Shown here in pieces: positions 1 to 14,800 of a stretch of 64,000 bases of DNA. The stretch is from NCBI GenBank assembly GCA_000181795.3, contig CM012954.1:1096715-1160714 (forward strand). The letters run 5' to 3'. Below the pieces are notes generated by a model. It had not been told where the DNA came from. It did not search any database and saw only the letters and a program-made list of their open reading frames with translations. The position numbers and the translations under genes were made by a program. This DNA comes from Trichinella spiralis. Its lineage: Eukaryota; Nematoda; Enoplea; Trichinellida; Trichinellidae. Position 1 is the stretch's first letter. The number at the start of each line of letters is the position of its first letter.

Positions 1-2813
1 AATACTCTACAATTGTGCACATACATTATAATATTAAACTACAACGCTGCCATACATTTCATTTTTGAAAATAACTATGAACACAAGTAATTAGCATAAA
101 ATATGAGTATCATAACAGCATGCAACATGCACGTGTGAGAAGACGAAATGTTTTGTGCATAAAATACTAAGAATCTGATAAATAAGAATTACTTTGATAA
201 AAATTATATGTTACCAATACTTTTGTTAAATGAAGAAAATAAAATGAAACATGTTTGTGCCTTAGCTAAAAACAAGCAAAGTAATCACATGAAGCAGTTT
301 TGCAAATAAAAGCCAAATTGCAATTTTACGTCACTGATTGACAGCGCAGATATTTTTGGCGTTTACGGTTAAGATTTGCAAGTTCAACAATTAAACTGCT
401 CTTAATTAAAAAAATAATAAATACGCAAAACGGATGAGCATTTCAGATTGTTTTCATACAGTGACATACGTCACACAACTATTTTGAAAAAGCAGTAGTA
501 ACTAAAGGATAAATATGATTTATTGCTTAATGAATAAAAACTGCATTAATGACAACGTTTCCGTCGTCTTAACTGATGTTCAGTAGCAATTATTAATGCA
601 TCTTAAACAAAGTTGCAACCATGAAATACAGTAAGAAACTGACGCACAAGTCAAGTAAAAACTTACCCATAAAATACGAATATTACGAACTTTAGTTTTT
701 TTTTTAATTTTGCACTTCAAATTTCATTCTCAATAATTAGAGTGCTTGAAATAAAAAAATTATTATTTGAAAGCTTCGTATATATTTTTTTAAAAGCACT
801 TTTTAGAATTAAACACTGTTTGGTAAAGCAAAATCTTTACCGAAAGAAAAACGTTAATCCTACACAAATTGCATAAATATTAGTACGGAAAATGACCAAA
901 GTATCAGTAAATGGAATGTACTACTTTTATTACAAGACGCAGTTTGATAACTGATCATGCTGTCGTCCGCAGTTTTGCAAAATGACACTGATATATGAAA
1001 ATGTATTATGATTATGATCAAAGTGACTACCTGTTCAAATGTTCTCAACATATAATATTTAATAAGAACAAAACATCTGTTGCATTTCATCAATTGAATA
1101 AAATTGTTTCTCATAATAAACATCGATTTCACTTATTCTTTGATTATGTATTGAAATTGCAAAAAGTTTTGGTCAAAAGTGATGAAAAAACTGCAGTAAG
1201 TTTGATTATAAAAAGCAGAAACGAATAGAAAATTTTGAATTAAATTCGTTTGAAAATAATAAAAATTCCAATCATCTGACTATTGTGTCAGGGACAACTA
1301 TTAATTAGAAAATGAATTTATTCAATTCATCAACTGACAAATATTTTAGATGAAATCATAAAAATGAAAAAAGATCTATACATTTATGCATAAAAACAAT
1401 AAAGTGGCCAACTTAGAAATTATCAAATTTGAAGCTCCAACTTTAAAACTATTCTTAAACTTAATTTGAAATTTTAACTTCTAAAAAATTATTAACTAAA
1501 AGATAATTTACCCATTTGAAGAACCCCATACGTAAAGCCAAATATTATGAATCACTTACGATGTCATGAGGAAAAAAGTGTCGATGAAATGTTCTTTTCA
1601 GCTTAGTCAACAAGAACGGCATTTGAATATACATGTTTTTCATCGTTTTTTTGTAAAAACATAAATGGAACATTAATCTTCATATTGCTCAAGCAAAGAG
1701 TTAAAAATGACGCCACTGCGTCGAATGGCGGCACTTTTCAGACGCAAGAGTTGCCGTCACGGTACGAAAACATTTTCAAATTTATGACGTAAGAAAAAAG
1801 ACAAAGTAGACTTTTCGCTTGAAGTGCAAAAATTAGTAGGAAACAAATTTTTGATTTTCTGTAGACTTATTTGATTTTTTTTGAATATTACAATATTTTG
1901 AATTTAATTTTGTTGTCTTGTTATTAATTTTCAGCCAATAATTTAATAATGTTTCAACTTTGTGTGTTGACTTCATCTCAATACAGTAACTCAATGCAAC
2001 GAGTTTACATTTCTACGAGTGGAAAAAGAAACTTCCACCCTTACAATTCAAACTCAACAGCCTCATAATTCCTCCAGTGTAGTCAGTTGCTTGAGTTATT
2101 ATGTTTTATTGGGTTTTTTATTATGGGGCAATGATTTTTTTATCTTTTATTACACGACCAAAAGAATGAGGTTACGTAGGAACAAAAAAAAACAATGGAA
2201 ATGGTCAAGTTACAGTATGCCTAAATCTCTGAGATAATAGAAGCATCTTTGTTATATGATTCGGTTCGGCCTATATTGATCAGCCGAGAGTGAGCTTTTG
2301 TTCAGCTTCTGTCGTATCGATGACAATCAGCTGTCCAAGAACAAATTCATTATCCATGTCAAGAAGGCTCACAATTGATATATTAGCAGCAGTTGATATT
2401 ACGGATTTGGGTCAACAGAGATGAAGTTCACTTTTGTTTTTGTTGTGTAGAACAGCTGTGAGGGTTTATTTTTGTGTGTAAATTTTCTTTTGTCGAATTT
2501 GCTGAAAAACAGATTTATTTGAGAGTATTTTTGAAACAACAAAAAAAATCCTTGAATTAATTATAAATATAAAAACACTGAAATAATATTTTAAAATATT
2601 TTGATGATTCAAAGGAAAAGTGTTCAAAGGTGCTCATTTCAATTTCAATTCCAATTAAAGTAAAATTTTACAGTTGCAGTTGATTAAAACTTGAATTTGA
2701 AGTACAGTATCGTTTACAGTATAATTTTACAAGATAAACAAGATCTGTATGATAAAAAGAAATAAAATAGAAATAGAATTGAGAATTGGACTTTGCTTTA
2801 TTTGAAATCAGCA
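1..2813. other. AT-rich stretch without a convincing gene
   Basis: No recognisable protein, RNA gene or mobile element was found here on either strand. Short open frames exist near 0.99-1.23 kb and 2.02-2.24 kb but have low-complexity, AT-driven composition and no family resemblance. A less AT-rich patch at about 2.25-2.48 kb, just upstream of COG6, may hold its promoter or an untranslated exon; a 43-codon minus-strand frame lies inside it but has no clear splice context. Confidence 0.5.
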
Positions 2814-5675
2814 ATGTCCAAAGATTCAACCATTCATAGTCATCTAGCTATGGATGTGTCTCGCGTGTTGCAGATAAATTTAAATCCTGTAAGTGATGCT
2901 GTGTGGGAAAAGTTTCTTATTTTTTTAAATAAAATACATACAGGATATGCTTAAAGCATTCAAAACTCTTTCACTGGTTTGTGGTGACAATTCGGCGAGC
3001 GTACGGCAAAATTTACAGAATACACTGGACAATCGCATTTTATCAGTGAACAAAGAGATTTGTGATAATTTCAGTGCGTTAAAAGCAGTGGGTATTTTTT
3101 TTAAAAAAAGAACATAATCGAATCGTTTAAGTTAATTTAAACCAAAAAAATATTTTATCAGCGCTACGATGATGCGATGGATATGTTGAACGAAATGGAA
3201 AAGTCATGCAGTACAATGTCCAATCATTTGCGAGTAAATTTGAATTGTAAAATTGTGAAATTGTAAAATTGAAATTCAATTTTCTACAGGATACGAGAAA
3301 AGAAACCGTGAAATTGATAAATCAAATTGCAAAACTTCGCAAGCAGATGTTTGTATAAATTGTACAATTTTTCCCAAATTGACAACGATGCATTTGTTGC
3401 AGTGAATATACGGAAAATTCGACGTCAATATTGAACAATTTCCTTTCGGAATTTCAACTGAAAGCGGAAGAATTGGACGCGTTGAAAAACAGTACAAATG
3501 AGAATTTATCGCCGGTATATTTTGAGAAAAAAAGAGAAATATTTAATTGTTAATAATAAATTGTTCAGAATTTTTTCCTCGCAATCAAACGAGCCGAACA
3601 AATTCATGCTGCCGCCAAGCAGTTGTCACTTTCGGGAACGAACACGGTGGGGTGAGTTGAAATTTGCATTGTATTATGCAAATTTTTACTGTTATTCTCC
3701 CTTGTTCAACAGACTGTCAATTGTGGAAAATATGGCCGAAGTGATGCGGTCAGCGTTCGACACGTTGTATCATTTCATACAAAGTATGTATATGAAAAAT
3801 TTTTGAAATTTGACAATAATAAAAATGGTTTGTATTGTTGCTTTGAAGCCCAGTGCCGTCGGATGACTTCGGAAACGGTCAGCATCGGTTTGACACTGTG
3901 CGAAGCGTTCATGACAATGCAGAAGCGTTGCACAATATTTGAGTGAGTTGATTTTATTTCAAATTGTCGTTGTTGTCAGTTGGTTCGTTCGAGTATACTG
4001 TACTTTGGTAGATATTCGTTGGAAGAATTTTGTTCGGCGCGTAGAAGTTTTCTCATACACATTTTCATCGATTCCTTATCCAAAAGTATATTTTATTCAT
4101 GCAATATATTGTGAATTATCATCATTTGATTTGCATATTCAGGCTCGGACAGTCGAATCAAACCAATTGAATCCTATTCACACGATCCATTGCATTACAT
4201 CGGCGACATGCTCGCTTTGATCCACCAAGCGACGGTCAACGAAAAAGAGCTCCTGTTGAGCTTGTTGAAGTTGTGCGACAAAAGCGGTAATTTTTTATTT
4301 TTCACCAAATATATTTTTTTTCAATTTTTGATCTGGACTCTTTATTGTTTTGCTGTTCAGTTTTGGAAAAGTACATCCCGTTGGCACTTTCGAAAATCAC
4401 GGACGGTTTGTCACGTCCATTCAAAGTAATTTTTTTCAAATAATATTTTATCGTGTTATTAATTATAAAAGTATTCATTTTTCTCTCTTTTTCTCTTCAG
4501 ATTCGAGCAGAACAAACTTTAGCGAGACCATTGGGACCGGTTATCCTCTACCAATTGTACGTCATGTTCCATTTCCATTTGACCACCGTCGGGTATTTAT
4601 TCAAATTTCATAATAATAATAATAATAATAATAATTGATTTTTGTGAAAATAGAGAAAAGTTGTCGAAACAGTCCGAATTGCGTTCTTGTTTGGACGATT
4701 GCGAACAGTTGGCGATGAAATTGTTTCAAAATTGCTTGAATACAAAAGTTTGTTCCATTTTGAAAAAGGTGAGAGATATAAGAGAAGAATTTGAAAATTA
4801 AATTAAATTAAAATCGACCGCACGTTCATGTAAAGTTCCACGCGTGCCAGAGCGATCTCGTGCCTGTGCAAGGCGTGTCGGAGTTGTTGCAACTTTTGCG
4901 AGATGTTCTGCATACACCGTCCGGAACTACCGTACTCCACGCCGACGACAAGAAACGCTGTTACAGTTTAGTATTCGCTTCTGTAATTGATCCAATGTTG
5001 CAAACGTTGACAATGTATTCGACCGATCTTTCTCCAGTCGACTTTGCTACGTACATGCTCAACTGCATCAATGCTGTCCACAGCGCCGTCGCGATGTATG
5101 AATTCAGCGATCAGAGGCTCGAGATGTTACAAGCTCAGGTAGAGTTGAGTGGTTATAATTTTTACAATCAAATCGTTAATAATTCTATTCCTGTGTGTTT
5201 TCAATGACGGCAATTTTATTTTTCTCTCTCTCTCTCTACTTCAGATAGAAGTTCATCTTGGCAATGTTGTCAATGAAATGGCTAATTATATATTGAATAA
5301 AGTTGGTCTGACCGAAGCTTACAAGAAAGCACTGGACAATAACAATTCGGACGATCAGCGACAATCATTTCAACTGCCATCCCCCGATTTCAACTCATCT
5401 TTGGTAAGATCAATTTCTTCTTCTAGTTTGTTGTTGTTGTTGTTATAATGTTTTTTTTTCTCGAGGAAAAATTTTACACCTTTCTCAATTCGCCAGAAAC
5501 TTTGTTCATGCCACAGTTTTTCAAAATTTCTTCGCCGACAATTCAAAACAAGGTCAAAGGGAAAACGATCGACGCTCTGATCGGCGTCTACGATAAAATA
5601 CAAAACTCGTTTCACGTCACTCGACACTTATCTGAAATCAAAGCTCTGGCCGCACTGGCGACCAATCAAAAGTGA
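2814..5675 (+). CDS. COG6: Conserved oligomeric Golgi complex subunit 6 (about 16 exons)
   Basis: COG6 is a lobe B subunit of the eight-part COG tether that captures retrograde vesicles at the Golgi. The spliced product starts [14 protein letters not shown] at 2814. It then shows the N-terminal helical region ([13 protein letters not shown]), the conserved block around [14 protein letters not shown], and the family signature [19 protein letters not shown] followed by NEKE. It ends NSFHVTR...TNQK with TGA at 5673-5675. Clear exons are 2814-2888, 2944-3087, 3162-3233, 3290-3348, 3403-3514, 3569-3651, 3713-3783 and 3849-3942, with further ones to a last exon at 5466-5675. The last acceptor appears to be the unusual tctcgag, chosen because it restores the family-like [16 protein letters not shown]. 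Length is near the family norm of about 650 residues. It converges on the 14-3-3 gene. Family identity is firm; single exon ends could be off by a few bases. Confidence 0.95.
4611..4635. repeat. (TAA)n microsatellite in a COG6 intron
   Basis: About eight TAA units lie directly before the acceptor of the exon that begins GAGAAAAGTTG. Simple-sequence expansion within about 20 bases of a splice acceptor; no other feature seen. Confidence 0.9.
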
Positions 5676-5819
5676 ACATGCAAATTTTTCATTATTCTAT
5701 TTTTGTCACAAGAAAAAAAAAGAGCGAGGTGAAATTAAAAAGCCAGAAATTTTTTTTTACTCATTTTCAAACTGGACAACATTCTCAATGCATAATTATA
5801 GTCATATAATAGTAGTATA

Positions 5820-6016
5820 CTGATGATGATGATGATGATGATGACGCATGGAAAACGAGCGTTCCTCTCCTAAGAAATGATTCATCGATTATCGTATACC
5901 TTCCAGTGATGAGGCAAGATTTTCTAGCACAATATAATAATAATAATTCATCATTTTTACCAGACTAGAGCATATAAGAGCAGCAGCAGCAATAATGATA
6001 ATAATAATAATAATAA

Positions 6017-6048
<32 letters not shown>

Positions 6049-6190
6049 TAATAATAAGAATATTATGATGATGATAATAAATAATGGTGGTAGTAGTAGT
6101 AGTAATAATAACGGCGGCGGCGGCGGCGGCGGTGGCGACAGCAGCTGCAGCAGGAGTAGCAGTTGCAGCAGCAGTCAGTGTAGTCGTAAT
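5820..6190. repeat. Composite trinucleotide repeat cluster between two convergent genes
   Basis: Successive pure or nearly pure triplet runs lie between the stop codons of COG6 and the 14-3-3 gene. They are GAT (5821-5844), AGC then AAT then AGT (about 5980-6048), mixed GAT/AAT/GGT/AGT (6061-6110), CGG (6112-6133) and AGC/TGC (6138-6175). The CGG run is a striking GC island in AT-rich sequence. All are outside any coding frame I can support and probably sit in the overlapping 3' UTRs. Confidence 0.9.
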
Positions 6191-6615
6191 AGAATAATGT
6201 AGTGTAATATAAATAATAAGACAAAGAAATTACCAAAAAAACTCAACGACGCCAGCAGACAGAAAAAAAGATACCTCAATGAATAAACATTCAAAATACT
6301 TCACAAACGAACTGCTATTTATTTAGCATAGGAAATGAAATTTTTTTTTTTAAAATAGGGACACTAAAGAAAAGAAATCGAGTGTTTTGACGAACTTTTT
6401 CTAAAGCAAAAACTATAATAGAATTGAAAACTCAAGCTGAATATAAAAAAATTGAAATGGAAAAATAATATCGGCAAAACAAGGCGACAGATATGATGAT
6501 GATGATGATTTCTTATAAATTTTGGAGAAAAAAAACAGTTTCAGGCCAAACAAAAATAAATCTCATGATTTTACAGACACATGACGACAAATAAGGTGTG
6601 AAGTGATAAGTAAAG

Positions 6616-8165
<1,550 letters not shown>

Positions 8166-8624
8166 TCTGTTCTTTTATCCACGAAAATATATTCACAACA
8201 CAAATCAACCAGACGATTCTCCTTTATACTTCTGGGAGCTGCAAGAAAAAAAAACAACCAACAATTAACTAAAGCACAAAGAACAATAACGAATACTGTA
8301 AAACAGCTGTCGTGTTTGTGTAGGGATGGAAGACGGCTAGGGGGAGGGGATTAGCTTATTTTATTGTTGGAATAAATTCAACAGAAATGATCAATTTGAA
8401 AGTGAATTTGATAAACTTAATCTGAACAACGTGCACATTGCACAAGGGCGAGCGAAATTCAAGCACTGGCTAAAAATGCAACAGCGATGAATCACCAGAA
8501 CGCGCAGAGAGCAATTGAAAACAACAAAATCGGACACTGACGGGCAAATTAATATTGTTCAATAATAAATAAATAAATAAATAAAATATTAAAAACAAAA
8601 CAACAATCACGACATCAAAACACA

Positions 8625-8830
8625 CTGCTTACTTTCAGGACTGTAATCTGCAACAAGCTCGAACTTTCTCCCGCGGACCGCACAGTTTCGCACGAATCGT
8701 CAATAGGGGCCGTCACAAACTGAAATTCCTCTCTCCCCGTGGTGCACAACGCGAACGCATCAAACCTGAACGCACTTTACATGTCGACAACTGCGGGGGT
8801 CGTCGTAAACAATTTGACTATTCTACGTTG
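8625..8830 (-). promoter_or_regulatory. Probable 5' untranslated exon and promoter of the 14-3-3 gene
   Basis: This is a GC-richer island in AT-rich flanks. On the minus strand it ends with a good donor (TCCTGAAA then GTAAGC) that can join the acceptor upstream of the 14-3-3 start codon at 8165. No TATA box is obvious, as expected of a broadly expressed housekeeping promoter. The transcription start is inferred, not seen. Confidence 0.5.
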
Positions 8831-10500
8831 AAAACATGTTAAAAATAAAAGCAAAAAATGTACATTCGTTTTTAATATTTATTTCAATCAAAATAATGCA
8901 CAAATTTGTTCAAAAATTAAAACGTCTTACTGTAGCTTTGTGTCTCAAGGTTGAATGATCGATCGACCTAGTTGTTGTTGTGTTGCTTCTTGGTGAAATG
9001 TTTTTCATTCGCGTGTGACATTTGTTTTCTTTCACCTCTACGTTCGCTGACTTTCGTTGTGCGGTTTGTCTGGCCGTTGCCAACCTACAGGCAACTGTTG
9101 TTCAACTTACGATTTGACAATTTACATATTGCAAAGCAAAACAGAATTAATTTTATTTAAATTTATCATTTGTCGACTTTCAATTTTTAAAGCATTAAGT
9201 GAATTTGAATTATTTAACAAAATACAATTGTGAAAAATGATGATTTTATTTTTTTTGAACGATAAATAAAGTTGATCTCTTAGTAAAAAAGACGAGTGAA
9301 TATACTAATGATTAACAGAGCTGAGAAGATACAGTAATCATGTTGGGTAAAACTGAAAAATGAAATGAGAATTTTAGCATTGTACATTTTTCATAGATGT
9401 TCAATTGAGCAAGTAAATTTTCATTTGGTTTAAAATGAGTTTGACCATTATGTTGTAATTTGATTATTCATTCACTCACAGCGACACATTTATGCTAATA
9501 AAAATGTTGTTAGACCAACAACGCTAATAGCACGAAATGTAGTGGATGAAAGACAAAAGTACATTTTTATGTTTTTTAATAATATTCGGCAGTAAAATTT
9601 TAGAGTGAAAAAAAACCAATCAGTACGTTTAAATTTACGCTTGACATTTTTTATTCATTGATTTTGTAAATTTACTGGTCAGTTTTTTTTCATTTCAACT
9701 ATACAGAGAAAATGGTCATTTGTGTTGAATAATTTCATTTCCATCAGTTACTTTTGGTCAAATTGAATAGTGGAGAATGTGAAAAATGATTTTTTTTAAT
9801 TTTGAAAAAGAGGAAAAAGAATTTTTTACCATTTCAGATGAAATAAATTTGAAAATTTAAATTTTTATGACAATTGATGTCCAATTTACGCCAGACAAAA
9901 TGGCAATTTACGATTCAGTATTGATCATATTTGAAGAAACTACACTTCCATTTTATTGATTTAGGGAAAATTTAAATAATATTGTTACGGTGAAAAGAAT
10001 TTGAAGAAAAACTGTTCTTAGTTTTACTTTTACGTGCAAATGACGATAAACAAATTAATAAGTAAATTATTATTATTATTATTGTTGTTGTTGTTCTTTA
10101 TGATAGACTTTTGCAGAAGAAGAAAATAATTTTATAAAATTTGAACCACGAAATTGACATGCAATAAAGCAAACAGCAGAAGAACAGAGCAATGCTTGTC
10201 GCTTTTCCGCTTCTTTCCAATGTTGCAATAAAGCAGTGTTTGACAATGACGTAAACAAATTGTTGTTCGACAAACAACTGATGATGATGATCACAATGCA
10301 AAGAAAGCGCTGCCGATTCAAACACAAAATGCTATTTTTGAAAATGAAATTGTTTCCCCACCAACAATTTCTATTACTGTTGTTGTACAAATTTATGGGT
10401 CATTTGAAATATTCAAAATTGTAAAAACATAACATATTCGAAAAAAATCGAATTTTTGAATTAAAATTTTCTTCCCCTTTTCTTCATTCTTTTTCAAAGC
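8831..10500. other. Intergenic, no gene seen
   Basis: AT-rich sequence upstream of the 14-3-3 gene. It contains homopolymer and ATT/GTT triplet runs (about 10065-10095). A moderately GC-richer patch at 8950-9120 has no usable frame. No RNA gene or transposon ends recognised. Confidence 0.5.
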
Positions 10501-10504
10501 AAAA

Positions 10505-10800
10505 TTATATATGCTTGGTGTGAAGCAGGCGCAGTATAATAAGACAACTGACGCTTTGGATTGGCATCATTTTCTACGAGGCGGCGGAATCTTATAACGA
10601 CGCCAGTCGTTTGCTCGAAATTCAAGCAATAAGAAAGTTATCGCTGTTCATAATTAGCAATCTTTATTCACTTACAAGCTTCATATAAAACAAACAACCG
10701 CAGAAATACGCTCTCGCCTGGCTAGCATGTCAAATCCATCCGCGGGCTTCAATTATTTACTCAAATATAAAATGGTGGTGAAATCACACGCGAAACATGT
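10505..10800. other. Unresolved coding-like island
   Basis: The stretch is clearly richer in GC and CpG than its flanks. On the minus strand a short frame ends WRRYKIPPPRRK and then a stop near 10570, preceded by an AG that could serve as a splice acceptor. About 70 bases further upstream lies a GTAAGT donor at the end of another short open stretch. On the plus strand a 28-codon frame beginning MLGVKQAQYNKTTDALDWHH also exists. I cannot tell whether this is the end of a small minus-strand gene, a non-coding RNA or a promoter. Confidence 0.25.
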
Positions 10801-11339
10801 TTTCCCTATCTTCCATATCATCAATCATACACGAACATGTTCAAAATTATTCTCCTATCGCAAACATGTTTTCTTTCAAGAACAAAATACATAAAACAAC
10901 TTCAAAATTCAATTCATATCCATATTTATCAACTTTTCGTTTCTCTTCAGCATCAACAACTGCAAGATTTGATGAAAAAAAACTTTTATTTTCATACTAT
11001 TAATTTTTAATATTTTGTGATATTGTGTTTCTATTTTTTTAATTAAATTATGCATTTTAATGTATGAATAATAAACAAAAAGAAAACAAGTACTGTAACA
11101 GACTGTATTGTTTCTATTTTTACAGTACATCGAAGGAATAAACTTTAATTTGAAATGTATAGGAATTGTTGTTGATGTTTTTTTTTGAAGAAAACAAGTT
11201 TTGAGTCGATAGCAAAAATTGCACTATTGCATCGACCACTGTTGAATTGATAAGTCAATGTATCAAAATTACACTTCGTTTTATTCACTTATGTGAATTG
11301 TAAAATTTTTTTTTGAATACGGAAATTCTATTCTACATT

Positions 11340-11605
11340 ACAGTAAACTAACCGGAAAACCACTTTTGGCATACACAATCTGCCAGCAGAAAATCCCAGC
11401 TCAAACCAGCGCCGGTCATCAGCATAGTCGTCACAACCTATTCCAGTCTTTCTGTGGTCAATCGATGCTTTTTATCATAATTGTCAATCAATAAACCAAC
11501 CACTAACCGCCGGTCTGTCAATTCTTTCGATTGTATAAAATCATTTTCATTATTGCTGTCAAAGCGATCAATTAATTCTCCCTTCTTTGCAAATTACACA
11601 TTAAA
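11340..11605 (-). other. Unresolved coding-like block downstream of the capping enzyme
   Basis: A second GC-richer block. One minus-strand frame runs about 50 codons (containing ELTDRRLVVGLLIDNYDKK), reaches a TAG near 11435, and then stays open for a further 28 codons in the same frame (GAGLSWDFLLADCVCQKW) before the next stop. Other frames, including one on the plus strand, are also open over parts of it. It could be an exon of an unrecognised gene, an eroded exon or a structured RNA. It is not part of the capping enzyme, which has its own conventional end at 11807. Confidence 0.25.
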
Positions 11606-11806
11606 TCAAATCTTTCTTTCTTTTTTTTGCGCATTATGACTGCTAAATTTTATTTTTCAAACTATCCTACAATATTGCTTTTTTACTTCACTTGGATGTA
11701 AAATTATTGTGAAAAATCACTATTAAAAAAAGCATGACAAAGCTAATTGCACGATCAAAATGTTAACTTGCAATTTCGTCATCGACAATCAATATATCGT
11801 ATCACA

Positions 11807-14800
11807 TTAAAAAGGTCGGTAGGAATGTTCTTTCACAAATTTCAGCAAATCGCTCTGCGTGACCGGAAAACGGATACTTTCTTTCACCGCTAATAATAAA
11901 AATAAAAATTCAACAATTTCCCCACAAAATACAGATTATGCAAGAAAAATTATTATTGTTATTATTATTATCACTACTACTTTGTGCATATTATCCTAAT
12001 TTAAAAAATGTCTTTTTTAAAAATTATTTCATTATTCATTAGCATACTATTCCAAACTAACTCTACAGTAATGCAATTACCATTTTCATGTTAGACAACC
12101 AATAAAAAATCTACAGTACACATTGCATAGTTAAAAAGAAAAAAAATCGAATGGGATACAATTATTAAATTAAAAACGTTACAATTAAATTTAAACACAA
12201 CTTAATTATTTCAAAAATAATTTTGCATAAATCAACAATCCGACTGATCTACATAAAATTGATATTTAGTACAACGAAATGATAAATAATTTGACCATTC
12301 ACACCTTGAGCAGTTTGATAAGAATTGGGCGAATCCTTATCTGTCCGTTCTCTCAGAAACTTCCAAGCTCCATCCGCCACAGTACACTCGATGATTTTTC
12401 CATCGTATTTCATCAAATCTTTGGTCATCTGAAAAATGAATTTCTTTTTTTCACACCAAAACAACCAAAACGAGTTCATCAAATTGGTAAGTAAAATCAA
12501 TTTTTACAAAATAAAAACATTTTCAAAAGTGTATTAGGTGAAAGTAAAGTTGCAATTTCATTAACAAACAACTCAATACTTTTATTTGTTCTATTTATAC
12601 AATTATAACAACCACTTTAACTATACAAATTTAAACCAAAGTAAAATATACACGTGGCTCTTCACATCACCTAATATCTGATTATTATTAGTCACATTAT
12701 TATCAATAACAATGCCATTTTTTTCAAAATTAATCGCTGTTTACTTTTTTGTATTACGGTACCTTGTGTCAGCATTGGAAAACTGCAATATTTTACTTAT
12801 CCAAATGAAATCATCACGAAAATTTGAAAATAATTTATTAATAAACTTTATACATAATGCACGAAATGTACAAAGAATTTCCTTTAAGTCGCGTTAAGAA
12901 TTAAATTTACCTTTATGTAATCAAATGGCGCGTGCAAACCAGTAACCATGAGATGACCGATCAACGTTCCCAGACTACTGAAAATTAAATCATCACATAT
13001 AAAAACTGAATATTCTTTTAAAAACAGTTTACACATTTAAAATCAAGATTATAAAATTGCACAATTCGTTACAACTGTAAAAAACAAAAGCTTTACTAAA
13101 AAATAACTCACCCTGGTCGAGTGTCTTTTTTAATATGCAACAAAAAATCGACTGAATTCAACTCAGGAGGCTTCCATTTCAAAAGTTTCGGACTACTTCC
13201 ACCTCTGTAAGGCTGTGTAAAACGAAAAGTCAAGTTGAAATAACAAAATCAACACTGATTCTTTTTTGCATACATCATTCACAGGTTGGAACACAACTCC
13301 GTCGGTTTCGTGGAGAACAGCTTCCAAAAACTTGGGACCAAGTAGCTGAAAATATTTTTTTTCGTATAATAAATCTTTCCCACAATAATCATGTCAATTA
13401 ATCAACATCATCAATGAGAAAGTGAGTTAATCAAATCATCGCAAAATCAATAAATTAATTACGTTCCAGAATGTTTATTAGATTATCTCCAGTATGGAAA
13501 TTAACCTTTTTTCATGGATTAAAAATAAAAAGCAGAACAAGCGTATATTTGATTATTTGATTAATTTTCATATACTGTACTTTTCGCACAAACAGTGAAA
13601 CACCACTATTAATGACAGTCAAATTCTCTTCAATAACAAAGTTAATAGAATAGATAAGAAGTTAATGTTATGAGAAAAAAATTCATAATTGAATTATAAA
13701 AAAAGTCTTTTCACCTTTTCAACACAGGATATGTCATAAAAGTCTTTTCGACGAACGCCAAACGGTTCCCTGGACTTGTCTAATTTTCCTTTTTGAAGAG
13801 CCAGATTGCGAGGATCAATGATTTCTTTTTGAATAATCCTTTCTCGATCATAATAAGAAAGATTCACCACCGATGTGCCCTAAAATTCTTAAGTTATAGC
13901 TCGACGAAAAGCAATATAGCTCCTCAGGTTTTACTAATATTACATTGATGGCCATAACGTCATAAATGAGGTAACGTGGATATATCACACCATTCAATTT
14001 GTCTAATACAAGTTCCTGAAAATATAATTCATAAAGTCCAGGTGATATGTTAAAACTTGTTATTATTGAGAATTAAATTTAACGAACGTACGCCATCCAC
14101 TAAAGTTTGTTTCGGTGATGCTGATAAATCGGGCAGGAAGAAGCTTAATCCAGGAACGGAGAAAATATTATTTTTACGATCGATCATGAAAACGGCGTTT
14201 TCATTGTCAATTAACATCATGTATCTAAGATTGAAATCAAAAATTATTAACAAGAATAGCATTATTACATATACTGTTTACCGAGTTCCATCAGCTTTCC
14301 AACTAACTTTATACAATTCTTGAGCCAATAAATTGATATTATTGCGATCCATGGACACTGGCTGTGCTCCTGGAAACGCTTTCCTAAACCATGTATACAT
14401 TCTAATGTGATCCCCACAAATTTGTAAAATATGAAACGACGATAATGTTATAAGTTTTTACCCATCGTAATGACAAATATTGCCACAGAACTGTTGTATG
14501 CGACGTATAGTATCATGATCTGTTACCTGGGTTGAACTGGGTATCCCGTTCGCGTATGCAGCCTTAAATAATTAGAAAAGAAAGAAACTCTTATCTACTT
14601 CTTATTCAACTTATCTATTTCAAATTAACATTTACAACTTTAACGCTTCCAGAAGTTTCACCCGTCTCTTCCTCCTCGACTGAAATATAAATGAGTAAAA
14701 ACATTTGTAAGAATGGCATTAATAAATATCGTACCCCCTGACCAAACTGGCAAAGTTGGTGCTATTGGCGTTGCCTCTTCTTCATCAAATCGCTTGAAAA

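Noticed and set aside
995-1228. 77-codon plus-strand frame
   Set aside because: Low-complexity Lys/Asn/His composition typical of chance frames in AT-rich DNA; no splice or promoter context.
2019-2237. 72-codon plus-strand frame with a hydrophobic stretch and basic end
   Set aside because: It has no ATG at the stated start (a GTG would be used), no family resemblance and AT-driven composition.
2272-2480. Minus-strand frame of about 43 codons (contains NEFVLGQLIVIDTTEAEQ)
   Set aside because: No start, acceptor or donor in a sensible place and no matching exons nearby; kept only as part of the COG6 upstream region.
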